The notes below the pieces were generated by a model. It was not told where the DNA came from. It did no database searches and saw only the letters and a program-made list of their open reading frames with translations. From CAYUWM01 sp964448395 (GTDB lineage: Bacteria; Chloroflexota; Dehalococcoidia; E44-bin15), in assembly GCA_964448395.1 (NCBI GenBank), contig CAYUWM010000042.1, positions 1-14,005 of the forward strand: a DNA stretch of 14,005 nucleotides. Reading direction: 5' to 3'. Shown here piece by piece: positions 1-7,541 of this stretch. Both the position numbers and the translations under genes were made by a program. How positions within the stretch are numbered: the stretch's first letter is position 1; every line of letters starts with the position of its first letter.

Positions 1-1059
<1,059 letters not shown>

Positions 1060-1060
1060 T

Positions 1061-1438
1061 ATGTTCGAGGTAATGTCATCCCCCATCGATCCCCACGCTA
1101 TCATCGATGGTGTGAGGGGGAATGCCGGCATCGGCGCCACCGTTAGCTTCATCGGCTCGTTGCGCGGGCAGTCCGCCGACGGACGGCGGTTGAGCTATGC
1201 CGAGTGCGAGGGAGATAGGGAGGACGCCGAGACCCTGCTCGGCGAGATCAGCGGTGAGCTGAGAGCAAAGTGGGAGCTTATAGATTTCGCCATCTGCCAC
1301 CGCGAGGGGCGCATCGAGGTGGGGGACGTTATCATGGTGGTGGCCGTCGCCGCCAAGCGCCGCCCGCAGGCATTCGAGGCCTGCCAGTACGCGGTGGACC
1401 GCGCCAAGGAGTCCCTCGCCATCCGCGAGGTCATCTAG
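1061..1438 (+). CDS. moaE: MoaE-like protein (molybdopterin synthase large-subunit family), short and divergent
   Basis: The fold family is that of the catalytic subunit of molybdopterin synthase, which adds sulfur to precursor Z with MoaD. Family features are visible: the MFEV...PID N-terminus, GATVSFIGSLRG with an Arg at residue 35, ICHREGRIEVGD, and QAFEACQYAVDRAKE near the C-terminus. The protein has 125 residues, against about 150 for E. coli MoaE. It ends in AIREVI where relatives have a P-x-W-K-(K/R)-E segment. Lys116 matches the E. coli catalytic Lys119 (numbering from memory). The second lysine (Lys126) has no counterpart, and the His of the usual HR pair before the FEA motif reads Arg. 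The ATG at 1061 has GGAG eight bases upstream and gives the family's usual N-terminus. An ATG at 1073 is less likely. The stop codon shares CTAG with the stop of the convergent CoA-transferase gene. MoaE activity is uncertain; family membership is fairly secure. Confidence 0.8.
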   Translation: MFEVMSSPIDPHAIIDGVRGNAGIGATVSFIGSLRGQSADGRRLSYAECEGDREDAETLLGEISGELRAKWELIDFAICHREGRIEVGDVIMVVAVAAKRRPQAFEACQYAVDRAKESLAIREVI

Positions 1439-2664
1439 TACAGAACCCCTTCTTGTGTCAGCCTATCGATCTCGTCTTGAGGTATGCCCAGCAGCTCGCC
1501 GAAGACGTAACCGTTGTGCTCCCCGAGGCAGGGGCCGTGGCGGGTAACCTGCGCCGGTGTCTCGGAGAATTTCCACAGCGGGGCCAGCACCTTGCGCTTT
1601 CCGAAGGCGGGATGGGTTATATCCATCGCCAACCCCCGTGCCTGGATGTGGGGGTCGTGGAACAGCTCCGCCCCGTCGAACGAGGGGATAGCGGCGACAC
1701 CGACCCTCTGCAGCATCTGGGTGACCTCGCCGGCGGTGTGCTCTGTGGTCCACTCCCCGATGAGCCGGTCGAGCTCCTCCTGGTTATGCCATCGGCGGTA
1801 GGCATCGGCGAACCTCTCGTCGGCGGTCCAGCCGGGGTTGCCCATCACCGCGCACAGCGACTGCCACTCCTCGTCGTCGGCTACGGCGATGGTGACCCAC
1901 TTGTTCTCGCCCTTGCACGGGTAGCAGTTGTGGGGCGCCATGATATCGTCGCGGTTCCCTTTGCGCACGGGGACCCTGCCGTTCATGAAGTAGTCGAGGA
2001 AGGCATCGCCGATGAGCACCGACAGGGTCTCCACGGAGGACAGGTCTACGTGCTGGCCCTCGCCGGTGACCCCGCGGTGGTACAGCGCGACCAGGATGGC
2101 GAAGGCGCTGGCGGCGGCGCTGCGCAGGTCGCTGGAGCCCATCAGCGGCACCGGCCGCCGGTCGGGGTAGCCGGTGAGGTGCGCCAGCCCGCTGTGGGCG
2201 GCGAAGATGGGGGCGTAGCCGGCGTACTTGCTGTCCGGCCCCTTGGCCCCCATCGATGACGATGACAGCATGACGATATCGGGTTTGATCTTCCTCAGGG
2301 TGCCGTAGCCCAGCCCCAGCCGGCCCATCACCCCGGGGCGGAAGTTCTCCATCACCACGTCGCTGACGGCCACCAGCTTCTTGGCCAGCTCCACCGCCTT
2401 GGGCTTTGCCAGGTCGAGGGTGATGGCCATCTTGTTGAGGTTGAGGTCGTTGAATATCGGGGACTTGTCCGGGTCCCACGCCACCGGCCCGGTGACTACC
2501 GAGCGCAGCCGCGAGTGGTCGGGGCGCTTGCGGGTCTCGATCTTTATCACCTCGGCGCCCATCAGCGCCAGCAGCATGGTGGCGTAGGGGCCGGCCCACG
2601 CCCAGCTGAAGTCGGCGATACGGATGCCCTGCAGCGGGGGTCGCTTCGCGTCGCTATCGGCCAT
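1435..2664 (-). CDS. Class III (CaiB/BaiF) CoA-transferase, second gene of a pair
   Basis: Class III CoA-transferases move CoA between carboxylic acids through an aspartyl-CoA thioester. This 409-residue protein has the family's N-terminal Rossmann-like start (LQGIRIADFSWAWAGP, then GAEVIKIE near residues 37-43). It also has NLNKMAITLDL, ENFRPGVM, and the probable catalytic Asp179 in GSSDLRSA. GEGQHVDLSS follows, then the small domain and a return to the large domain ending in LGEHN. Length is normal for the family. The frame stays open to 2727, but the ATG at 2664 is preferred. It overlaps the upstream stop as TAATG, has a GGGGGTGG purine stretch about nine bases before it, and leaves no odd N-terminal extension. 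Translation is probably coupled to the upstream paralogue. The two proteins differ enough that a heteromeric enzyme, as in benzylsuccinate CoA-transferase BbsEF, is possible. The substrate cannot be read from sequence. Confidence 0.93.
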   Translation of the reverse strand: MADSDAKRPPLQGIRIADFSWAWAGPYATMLLALMGAEVIKIETRKRPDHSRLRSVVTGPVAWDPDKSPIFNDLNLNKMAITLDLAKPKAVELAKKLVAVSDVVMENFRPGVMGRLGLGYGTLRKIKPDIVMLSSSSMGAKGPDSKYAGYAPIFAAHSGLAHLTGYPDRRPVPLMGSSDLRSAAASAFAILVALYHRGVTGEGQHVDLSSVETLSVLIGDAFLDYFMNGRVPVRKGNRDDIMAPHNCYPCKGENKWVTIAVADDEEWQSLCAVMGNPGWTADERFADAYRRWHNQEELDRLIGEWTTEHTAGEVTQMLQRVGVAAIPSFDGAELFHDPHIQARGLAMDITHPAFGKRKVLAPLWKFSETPAQVTRHGPCLGEHNGYVFGELLGIPQDEIDRLTQEGVLY

Positions 2665-3869
2665 TAGATGACGCCACCCCCTCTCATCCGCACCAGCTCT
2701 TGCCGGCTGTACCCCAGCCGTTCGCATAATATCTCCCGGTTATGCTGCCCCAGCGTGGGCGCCGACCTGTCGTAGCGTGACGGCGTCCTGGAGAAGTGGT
2801 AGGGGGTGGTGGGGCATTTAACCTTACCCATCTGGGGGTGCTCCATCTCGACGAAGAAGTCGCGGGCCTGCAGCTGCTCGGAGCCGGCCAGGTCCTCCAC
2901 GGTGGTAACCATGCCGATGGGGCAGTTCAGCGCCTGGCAGCGGTGGTAGACCTCCTCCTTGGTGTGCTCCTTCATCCACTCCGCGATGTGAACATTGATC
3001 TCCTGCGCGTATATATACTTGGCGCCCTCGTCCGCGTACTTCTGGTCGAAGGCCCACTCCGGGTTGCCCAGCAGCTCCACCAGTCCCTTCCAGTGGTGGT
3101 CGCCGCCGAGGGTTATCATCACGTAGCCGTCCTTGCAGCGCTGCAGCCCGCCCACCATGTACTGCACCCACACCGTGCTGCCCCGCTCGTTGTTAATGAA
3201 CATGCCGATCTCCACCCGCTCCAGCGAGATGAGCGACTCCTGCTTGGAGATGTCTATATGCTGCCCCTCGCCGGAGAACAGCCGCCCGTACAGCGCGGCC
3301 ACCGTCGCCGTCGCCGCGTTGAGGCCCGCGTCGTACTCACCGAGGAAGCCGTATCCCTTGGTGGGCATGGGCGTCTCATCGGGCATGATCATGGACAGTA
3401 TCACGCCGAGGCTGCTGCTGTGGTAGGTGTTCAGGGGATATGATTTATACCGGCTGTAGGGGCCGTCCTGCCCGAACGGGGTTATGGAGGTCATTATCAG
3501 CCGCGGGTTCAGCCCGCTGAGGCTCTCGTAGTCCAGACCCAATTCCTCCATCGTCCCCGGCGTGGTGTCCTCCACCAGAACGTCGCAGTCCCTGACCAGC
3601 TCGCGGAATACCTTGCGCCCCGCCTGCGTAGATATATCGAGGGTGATGCCCAGCTTGTTGGTGTTGAGGAAGAAGAACAGCCCGCTGCGCTCGGGGTGGG
3701 GGACATCGTTGAGGAACGGCCCCCGCTTTCTCGCCATATCGCCCGTTCTTGGCGGCTCTATCTTGATAACCTCCGCGCCGAGGTCCGCCAGCAGCTTGGT
3801 GCAGTAGGGGCCTGCCGCCAGCTGGGCGTACTCTATGACCTTGAGCCCGTCGAGGGCCGATTTACTCAT
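2664..3869 (-). CDS. Class III (CaiB/BaiF) CoA-transferase, first gene of a pair
   Basis: This is a 401-residue acyl-CoA:carboxylate CoA-transferase of the formyl-CoA transferase/CaiB family. Visible family motifs are LDGLKVIEYAQLAAGPYCTK at the N-terminus, GAEVIKIEPP (31-40), NTNKLGITLDIS (69-80), and EDTTPGTMEELGL. The likely nucleophile is Asp180 in LGEYDAG, and GEGQHIDISKQES (200-212) follows. Length is typical and no key element is missing. The ATG at 3869 is the only reasonable start, because a stop codon lies two codons upstream. No Shine-Dalgarno sequence precedes it; instead a promoter-like sequence ends about 11 bases before the ATG (see 3881-3909), which suggests a leaderless mRNA. 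It is followed, with a one-base overlap, by a second CoA-transferase. The substrate is unknown. Anaerobic Chloroflexota often carry many such genes for fatty, aromatic or carnitine-like acids. Confidence 0.94.
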   Translation of the reverse strand: MSKSALDGLKVIEYAQLAAGPYCTKLLADLGAEVIKIEPPRTGDMARKRGPFLNDVPHPERSGLFFFLNTNKLGITLDISTQAGRKVFRELVRDCDVLVEDTTPGTMEELGLDYESLSGLNPRLIMTSITPFGQDGPYSRYKSYPLNTYHSSSLGVILSMIMPDETPMPTKGYGFLGEYDAGLNAATATVAALYGRLFSGEGQHIDISKQESLISLERVEIGMFINNERGSTVWVQYMVGGLQRCKDGYVMITLGGDHHWKGLVELLGNPEWAFDQKYADEGAKYIYAQEINVHIAEWMKEHTKEEVYHRCQALNCPIGMVTTVEDLAGSEQLQARDFFVEMEHPQMGKVKCPTTPYHFSRTPSRYDRSAPTLGQHNREILCERLGYSRQELVRMRGGGVI

Positions 3870-3880
3870 TATCTACATCT

Positions 3881-3909
3881 ATTGTAGCTTCAAGCGGGGA
3901 ATAAGGCAA
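3881..3909 (-). promoter_or_regulatory. Promoter of the CoA-transferase pair
   Basis: On the minus strand TTGCCT (3904-3909) and TACAAT (3881-3886) are separated by exactly 17 bases. They match the sigma-70 consensus at 4/6 and 5/6 positions. The -10 ends 11 bases before the ATG at 3869, so the predicted transcript starts about five bases from the start codon and has no room for a ribosome site. The -10 also lies within the right part of a small inverted repeat, CTACA-tctat-TGTAG (3873-3887), whose role, if any, is unknown. Confidence 0.55.
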
Positions 3910-3955
3910 CCGAGGGGGATAGAATGAGGTTATAGCTATTGATAGCATACCCGGC

Positions 3956-5215
3956 TCAGTCTTGAGATTCTCCCCGCCATCGGAAGGCACGCCGGAATCC
4001 TAATGCTTCCGCTTCTGCTACTGTTTCTACATAGCATTCGTTACGCTCTTCTTCGACTAATGTCTTGTCGTACTGCTGGTCAAAAGGAAGGTGATAAATC
4101 TTCTCTCCGTCTCTACGAGCAACATTACACTTTATACATGGATAAGGTTTAAGCGGGTAATTATCTGTTTGCTTTACTTTCAACTCCTTAGCAAACAGTT
4201 TTGCTTTATCTGTCAAACTGGTGGATGTAACGAAAGTGGCTGATACTTTCTGTTTAGGATTGTCTATTCTATAGGCCGTCATAGTTCCAAAAAGCTGGAA
4301 TATGTGTTTTTCGTGTATCTGCTTATCTTTAGACCAGTATTTACACTGAACAACTTCCGCCTCGTTATTTCTAACACATACTAAATCACGTCCCAAATCA
4401 GCCAATCCTTCCACTATACCCTGATAATGTACGGCGTATCCTCTTGACTCATAGAGATAACCGATAAAACGTTCATAATCCCTTCCAATTTCCCATTTGG
4501 ACTTCTTTTTTGTCCAGTAGCGTTCTAGAGCCTTCTGATACTTCTCAGCTGTTGATAATGTTGCGTACTCCGCTGGTGTTAGCCACTTCTTAGCAGGGTC
4601 ATCCGGTTCCGGCTCAGTATCCTTCCCCTTTTGCTTCTTCTCTATAATTTCAATTATCAAATCTTCAACATCTTCTCCGCTGAAATCTACCAGCCAAGGG
4701 AAGAGATTCTCATAATATTCTAGTTTGTACTTTAGCACTCTGTATAACTCTTCGGCTATCCTACGTTGAGAAGCTATTCTCCTTACTTCTTCAGCTGCTT
4801 TTTCTGCTGGATGGGCTTTATGTTCTAAGTAGTCTGCTCTTTTTAAATCCTGATAATGCACATAATCAGCCCAAGCCTTAGATAACCAAGGGAAACCTTG
4901 CGTCTTTTCCTTTGATAGCTGTAAAAGAGCCTCCTTGTCCTCTTCATTTCTTTCCTTACTTTTTTGATCAAGTCGAGTAATGTCTTCCTCTATGTTCTTC
5001 TTATATTTGGCGAAGTAATCTTTAGCTGCTTTAAGTTCTTTTTCTCTCTCCTTAATTTCTCTTAATGCTTCTTTTCTTTCTTCTTCAAACCTCTTCGCTT
5101 TTTCAGCAAACCATGCTTCTCCAGAGCTGGCTATCGTACGGAGTTTTTCTTGTTCCTCTTGAATAAGTTTTAATAGGGAAGTTAGTTCAGACTTTTTTTG
5201 TTCATAGTAACTCAC
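3956..5215 (-). CDS. Coiled-coil Mrr-like PD-(D/E)xK nuclease with C-terminal Cys/His module
   Basis: This is a 419-residue protein with four visible parts. Residues 1-105 are highly charged and should form long coiled coils. Residues 135-200 are mostly helical. Residues 243-330 resemble the Mrr/RecB-type restriction-endonuclease core, with Glu248 in GRDYERFIGYLYESRGY, Asp277 in LGRDLVC and Gln290-Cys-Lys292 in VVQCKYW, the expected E...D...QxK active site. Residues 360-410 carry Cys360, Cys363, His375 (YHLP) and Cys394, then AEALGFRRA, a pattern like the Ada-type zinc modules attached to some nucleases. The start is GTG at 5213-5215, overlapping the upstream stop as GTGA. The role is inferred as DNA cleavage in defence or DNA processing. 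No methyltransferase lies nearby, so a type IV (modification-dependent) or phage-sensing nuclease fits better than a classical restriction system. The target is unknown. The gene is AT-rich and likely transferred. Confidence 0.85.
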   Translation of the reverse strand: MSYYEQKKSELTSLLKLIQEEQEKLRTIASSGEAWFAEKAKRFEEERKEALREIKEREKELKAAKDYFAKYKKNIEEDITRLDQKSKERNEEDKEALLQLSKEKTQGFPWLSKAWADYVHYQDLKRADYLEHKAHPAEKAAEEVRRIASQRRIAEELYRVLKYKLEYYENLFPWLVDFSGEDVEDLIIEIIEKKQKGKDTEPEPDDPAKKWLTPAEYATLSTAEKYQKALERYWTKKKSKWEIGRDYERFIGYLYESRGYAVHYQGIVEGLADLGRDLVCVRNNEAEVVQCKYWSKDKQIHEKHIFQLFGTMTAYRIDNPKQKVSATFVTSTSLTDKAKLFAKELKVKQTDNYPLKPYPCIKCNVARRDGEKIYHLPFDQQYDKTLVEEERNECYVETVAEAEALGFRRAFRWRGESQD

Positions 5216-5520
5216 TTCTCCATACTCCTCGTGTACCTACATTTTGGGTAATTATTACAACCCAAGAAGTCTCCATATTTACCAGTCCTCTTAACTAGAA
5301 AGCTATGACACCGTGGGCATTGATATTCTTTTGGTATGTATTTGATTAAGAAATCATCACCTATAGACTTTATGTTCTCCACTTCTTCGATATAATTAAA
5401 ATTCTTCAACACGTCGCGCGCAGCATCGTTTGCCAAGTTACCCCTATAAGTATTAATCAATGTTTTTATTAGCAAATAGGTGACTAAAACGCCAGCTATA
5501 ACTCCTATAACAATGCCCAT
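5212..5520 (-). CDS. Small membrane-anchored topoisomerase-type C4 zinc-ribbon protein
   Basis: This 102-residue protein has one hydrophobic segment at residues 2-22 (GIVIGVIAGVLVTYLLIKTL), a short helical linker, and a C-terminal zinc ribbon. The ribbon is C68-X2-C71-X16-C88-X5-C94 with a KYGDFLGC...NYPKC core. That spacing and core match the C4 zinc finger repeated at the C-terminus of bacterial topoisomerase I, which binds single-stranded DNA. The positively charged region after the hydrophobic segment suggests the ribbon is cytoplasmic. The ATG at 5518-5520 has AGGTAAAGG just upstream and a TTGACA-type promoter (5557-5585). The gene is followed by the nuclease with a four-base overlap, so equal expression and physical partnership are likely. 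In many genomes this type of ribbon is fused directly to Mrr-like nucleases; here it is separate and membrane-tethered. The function is not known. Confidence 0.85.
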   Translation of the reverse strand: MGIVIGVIAGVLVTYLLIKTLINTYRGNLANDAARDVLKNFNYIEEVENIKSIGDDFLIKYIPKEYQCPRCHSFLVKRTGKYGDFLGCNNYPKCRYTRSMEK

Positions 5521-5556
5521 TGCCTTTACCTAAGAATTAAGTCATACTGTGCCGAA

Positions 5557-5585
5557 AGCGTACAACGGCGTGGCGAGTTTGTCAA
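5557..5585 (-). promoter_or_regulatory. Candidate promoter of the zinc-ribbon/nuclease islet
   Basis: On the minus strand a perfect -35 TTGACA (5580-5585) is followed after 17 bases by TACGCT (5557-5562), a weak -10 that keeps the TA...T positions. It would give a leader of about 30 bases containing the AGGTAAAGG ribosome site of the 5520 start. The -35 sits just outside the AT-rich stretch, so the islet may use a host promoter. Confidence 0.4.
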
Positions 5586-5637
5586 CGTCGGCAGGCGGCG
5601 GCGCGGTATGGTATCATACGGGGGAGCGTGGATAGCT

Positions 5638-6288
5638 ATGTCTTACGAGCCCGCTTTCCAGAAGGCGTCCGCTGAGCTGAAGGCGCTGGACCCGAAAGAG
5701 GTCGCCGCCAACAGCGGCGCGGAGTACGCGGACGGCCGCTTCCGCCTGCGGTTCTTCAACCGCACCTTCACCGTCAGCCTCCCCGATATCGAGGTGATGG
5801 AGGAAGGGCTGGTGGTGCCGCCGCCCACCATGATACAGTTCACCCTGCTGCACTACCTGATACGCTCGGGCGGGGTGCGCTCGGTGTGCGTGCAGGGCGG
5901 CGAGGGAGATAGCTGGATCGCCTTCCGCCAGCTCCCCGACGGGCTGTCGGCGGGCGGGGTGTTCCAGCAGATGGCGATAAACCCCATGGTGCAAGCCTTC
6001 GGCGAGGACCTCGACGGCTTCAGGGCGGCGTGCGAGGCGCTGGGGGGCAAACCGCTGGACATCAGCGGGGACGCCGCCTACGAGTTCCACGCGTTGCCCA
6101 AGGTGATCGTTGCCGCCGTGCTGTATCTCGGCGAGGAGGGGATATCCCCCTCGGGCAACATCCTGTACCATGCCGCCTGCTCCGCCTACCTGCCGCTGGA
6201 GGATTTGATACTGGTGGGGGAGTACCTCAGCGCCGCGCTGCAGAAGCACAAGGGGCTGGAGCCGCCGTCGGGGACGTACCTGTTTTGA
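5638..6288 (+). CDS. DUF3786 family protein
   Basis: This 216-residue soluble protein matches the DUF3786 family, found mostly in anaerobes. Recognisable features are an N-terminal MSYEPAFQKASAELKALDP, TLLHYLIRSGG, the WIAFRQLPDG stretch, a FGEDLDGF...ALGGK segment, SGDAAYEF, and NILYHAACSAYLPLEDL near the C-terminus. No signal peptide or membrane segment is seen. The frame has an earlier ATG at 5608, but 5638 is preferred because it gives the family's usual N-terminus and has GGGGAG 11 bases upstream. The next gene (TIGR04076) starts 13 bases after the stop, so the two form an operon. The biochemical function is unknown. Suggestions of a redox or cofactor role rest only on the anaerobic distribution of the family. 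The imperfect palindrome GTATG-gtat-CATAC (5606-5619) just before the gene could be an operator, but I have no support for that. Confidence 0.85.
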   Translation: MSYEPAFQKASAELKALDPKEVAANSGAEYADGRFRLRFFNRTFTVSLPDIEVMEEGLVVPPPTMIQFTLLHYLIRSGGVRSVCVQGGEGDSWIAFRQLPDGLSAGGVFQQMAINPMVQAFGEDLDGFRAACEALGGKPLDISGDAAYEFHALPKVIVAAVLYLGEEGISPSGNILYHAACSAYLPLEDLILVGEYLSAALQKHKGLEPPSGTYLF

Positions 6289-6301
6289 GTCGGAGGATAG
6301 A

Positions 6302-6559
6302 ATGGATGGAGTTATCGCCAAGGTGGTATCGCAGAAGGGCACCTGCGAGGCGGGACACCGCGTGGGTGACGAGTTCGTTATCGGGCACCACACCCCGCCG
6401 GGGATGTGCGCATGGGCGTTCTACACGCTGTTCCCCTTCGCCAGCGTGCTGCATTTCGATGGAACCTTCCCCTGGGAGAGCGACCCGGACCGCGCCACCG
6501 TGGCCTGCCCCGACCCGGCCAACCCGGTGGTGTTCGAGCTGAGGCGCGAGCGGCTGTAG
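6302..6559 (+). CDS. TIGR04076 family small protein
   Basis: This 85-residue protein fits the TIGR04076 family of short, cysteine-containing proteins from anaerobic bacteria and archaea. Visible hallmarks are KGTCEAGHRVGDEF at residues 12-25, TPPGMCAWAFYTLFPF at 31-46, and CPDPANPVVFEL near the C-terminus. Three cysteines (15, 36 and 69) lie in the conserved positions and could bind metal or act in redox chemistry. That is inference, since no member's role is known to me. The ribosome site GGAGG lies five bases before the ATG. The gene directly follows the DUF3786 gene, a partnership that suggests a shared pathway. It ends 11 bases from the convergent phosphate-transporter gene. Confidence 0.85.
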   Translation: MDGVIAKVVSQKGTCEAGHRVGDEFVIGHHTPPGMCAWAFYTLFPFASVLHFDGTFPWESDPDRATVACPDPANPVVFELRRERL

Positions 6560-6576
6560 TCGCTCGGGGGCTACAG
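6554..6576. terminator. Possible bidirectional hairpin between convergent genes
   Basis: CTGTAG (6554-6559) and CTACAG (6571-6576) can pair around an 11-base loop. The arms contain the stop codons of the TIGR04076 gene on the plus strand and of the Pit gene on the minus strand. The stem is only six base pairs and no T tract follows on either side. Part of the symmetry comes simply from two facing TAG codons, so this is a weak call. Confidence 0.25.
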
Positions 6577-7533
6577 TATAGAGCCCAGCAGCCAGCCGAT
6601 GATGCCGCAGATGGGGAAGGTCAGCAACCAGGCGAGGACGATGCTGCGGGCAACGCCCCAGCGCACCGCGGAGATGCGCTTGGTGGCGCCCACGCCCATG
6701 ATGGCTGAGCTCATGCAGTGGGTAGTGCTCACCGGGATGCCGAAGGCTGAGGCGGCCTCCACCACAGCGGCGGCCGCTCCCGTGGCGGCGAAGCCGTGGA
6801 CCGGTCTGAGGGCGGCTATCCTCACTCCCACCGTGCGGATAACGCGCCAGCCGCCGAAGGCGGTGCCCAGCGAGATGGAGATGGCGGAGAGGGCGATGAT
6901 CCAGAAGGGCACATCGAACTCGCTAGCACCGGTATGTATCATCAACGCCATGGCCATGATGCCGATGGGCATCTGACCGTCGTTCTTGCCGTGGCTGTAG
7001 GCCATGAAGGCGGCGGTGACTATCTGCAGGTTGCTGAATAGCCCCTCCACCTTTAGCGGGGCTACGTGACGCAGCAGCCACATCAGGGCCACCATGACGA
7101 ACAGTCCGCCGGCGAAGCCCAGCGCCGGTGCGATAGCTACCGAAGAAAGCACCTTAATGAATGTGCCCCACACTATGGATACGCTGCCGGCGGAGGCAAT
7201 GCCGGCGCCCACCAGCCCGGCTATGAATGAGTGGCTGATGCTTATGGGGAGGCCGATGCGAGTCGCTGTCCCGCCCCAGATGATGACCGCCGACAGGGCG
7301 GCGAGCATCACGCCGTAGTCCAGGTACTCGGGGGCGACGATGTTCTTGCCGATGGTTAAGGCGACGGCAAGGCCGGTGGCGGCCCCGGCGAAGTTCAGGA
7401 CGGCTGCCATGGCTACGGCCTTAGCGGGGGAGAGCACACGGGTGCCGATTACGGTGGCGATGGCGTTGGCGGCGTCGTTGAAGCCGTTTATCACGGCGAA
7501 GCCGACGGCGAGGATGATTACCAGTACGAACAA
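6571..7533 (-). CDS. PiT family inorganic phosphate transporter
   Basis: Pit permeases import phosphate, as a metal-phosphate complex or with cations, at low affinity across the inner membrane. The protein has 320 residues, is hydrophobic throughout with about ten membrane segments, and shows the family's internal inverted duplication. The first signature is INGFNDAANAIATVIGT near residues 15-31, and the second is AYSHGKNDGQMPIG near 177-190. Paired pore motifs are GLPISISHSFIAG and GIPVSTTHCMSSA. The start is TTG at 7533, placing 15 residues before the GFND motif as expected. It lies eight bases after the stop of the DUF47 gene and has only a poor ribosome site, so coupling to that gene is likely. 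The DUF47-Pit gene order is a standard one for phosphate uptake with its accessory protein. Length is on the short side for bacterial Pit but no conserved element appears to be missing. Confidence 0.95.
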   Translation of the reverse strand: MFVLVIILAVGFAVINGFNDAANAIATVIGTRVLSPAKAVAMAAVLNFAGAATGLAVALTIGKNIVAPEYLDYGVMLAALSAVIIWGGTATRIGLPISISHSFIAGLVGAGIASAGSVSIVWGTFIKVLSSVAIAPALGFAGGLFVMVALMWLLRHVAPLKVEGLFSNLQIVTAAFMAYSHGKNDGQMPIGIMAMALMIHTGASEFDVPFWIIALSAISISLGTAFGGWRVIRTVGVRIAALRPVHGFAATGAAAAVVEAASAFGIPVSTTHCMSSAIMGVGATKRISAVRWGVARSIVLAWLLTFPICGIIGWLLGSIL

Positions 7534-7541
7534 GTTAAAAC

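Larger units (their letters stand above)
3956..5520. other. AT-rich two-gene islet, probably acquired by transfer
   Basis: Base composition drops abruptly here. A hand count of 5041-5100 gives 20 G/C of 60, while 2101-2160 in the neighbouring operon gives 48 of 60. Both genes of the islet share the low-GC, Lys/Glu/Ile-rich coding style and are translationally coupled, whereas genes on both sides are GC-rich. I see no transposase, integrase, terminal inverted repeats or flanking direct repeats. How it arrived is therefore not shown; only its foreign composition is. Confidence 0.75.

Noticed and set aside
1400..1470. Frameshift explaining the missing MoaE C-terminus
   Set aside because: None of the alternative frames after 1400 gives a P-x-W-K-K-E-like sequence, so the short end appears real and not a one-base error.
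1270..2259. Plus-strand open frame crossing the moaE-like gene and the CoA-transferase gene
   Set aside because: It is out of frame with the MoaE motifs and antisense to a well-conserved CoA-transferase, so it is a shadow frame.
2665..2727. N-terminal extension of the second CoA-transferase starting at 2727
   Set aside because: It would overlap the upstream gene by 64 bases and add residues unlike the family; the ATG in TAATG at 2664 has a good ribosome site.
3870..5637. The AT-rich islet as an insertion sequence or prophage remnant
   Set aside because: No transposase or integrase, no terminal inverted repeats, and no direct repeats at the edges could be found by eye. Only the composition supports transfer.
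5608..5637. Earlier ATG for the DUF3786 gene at 5608
   Set aside because: It adds ten residues unlike the family and lacks a proper ribosome site; the ATG at 5638 has GGGGAG upstream.
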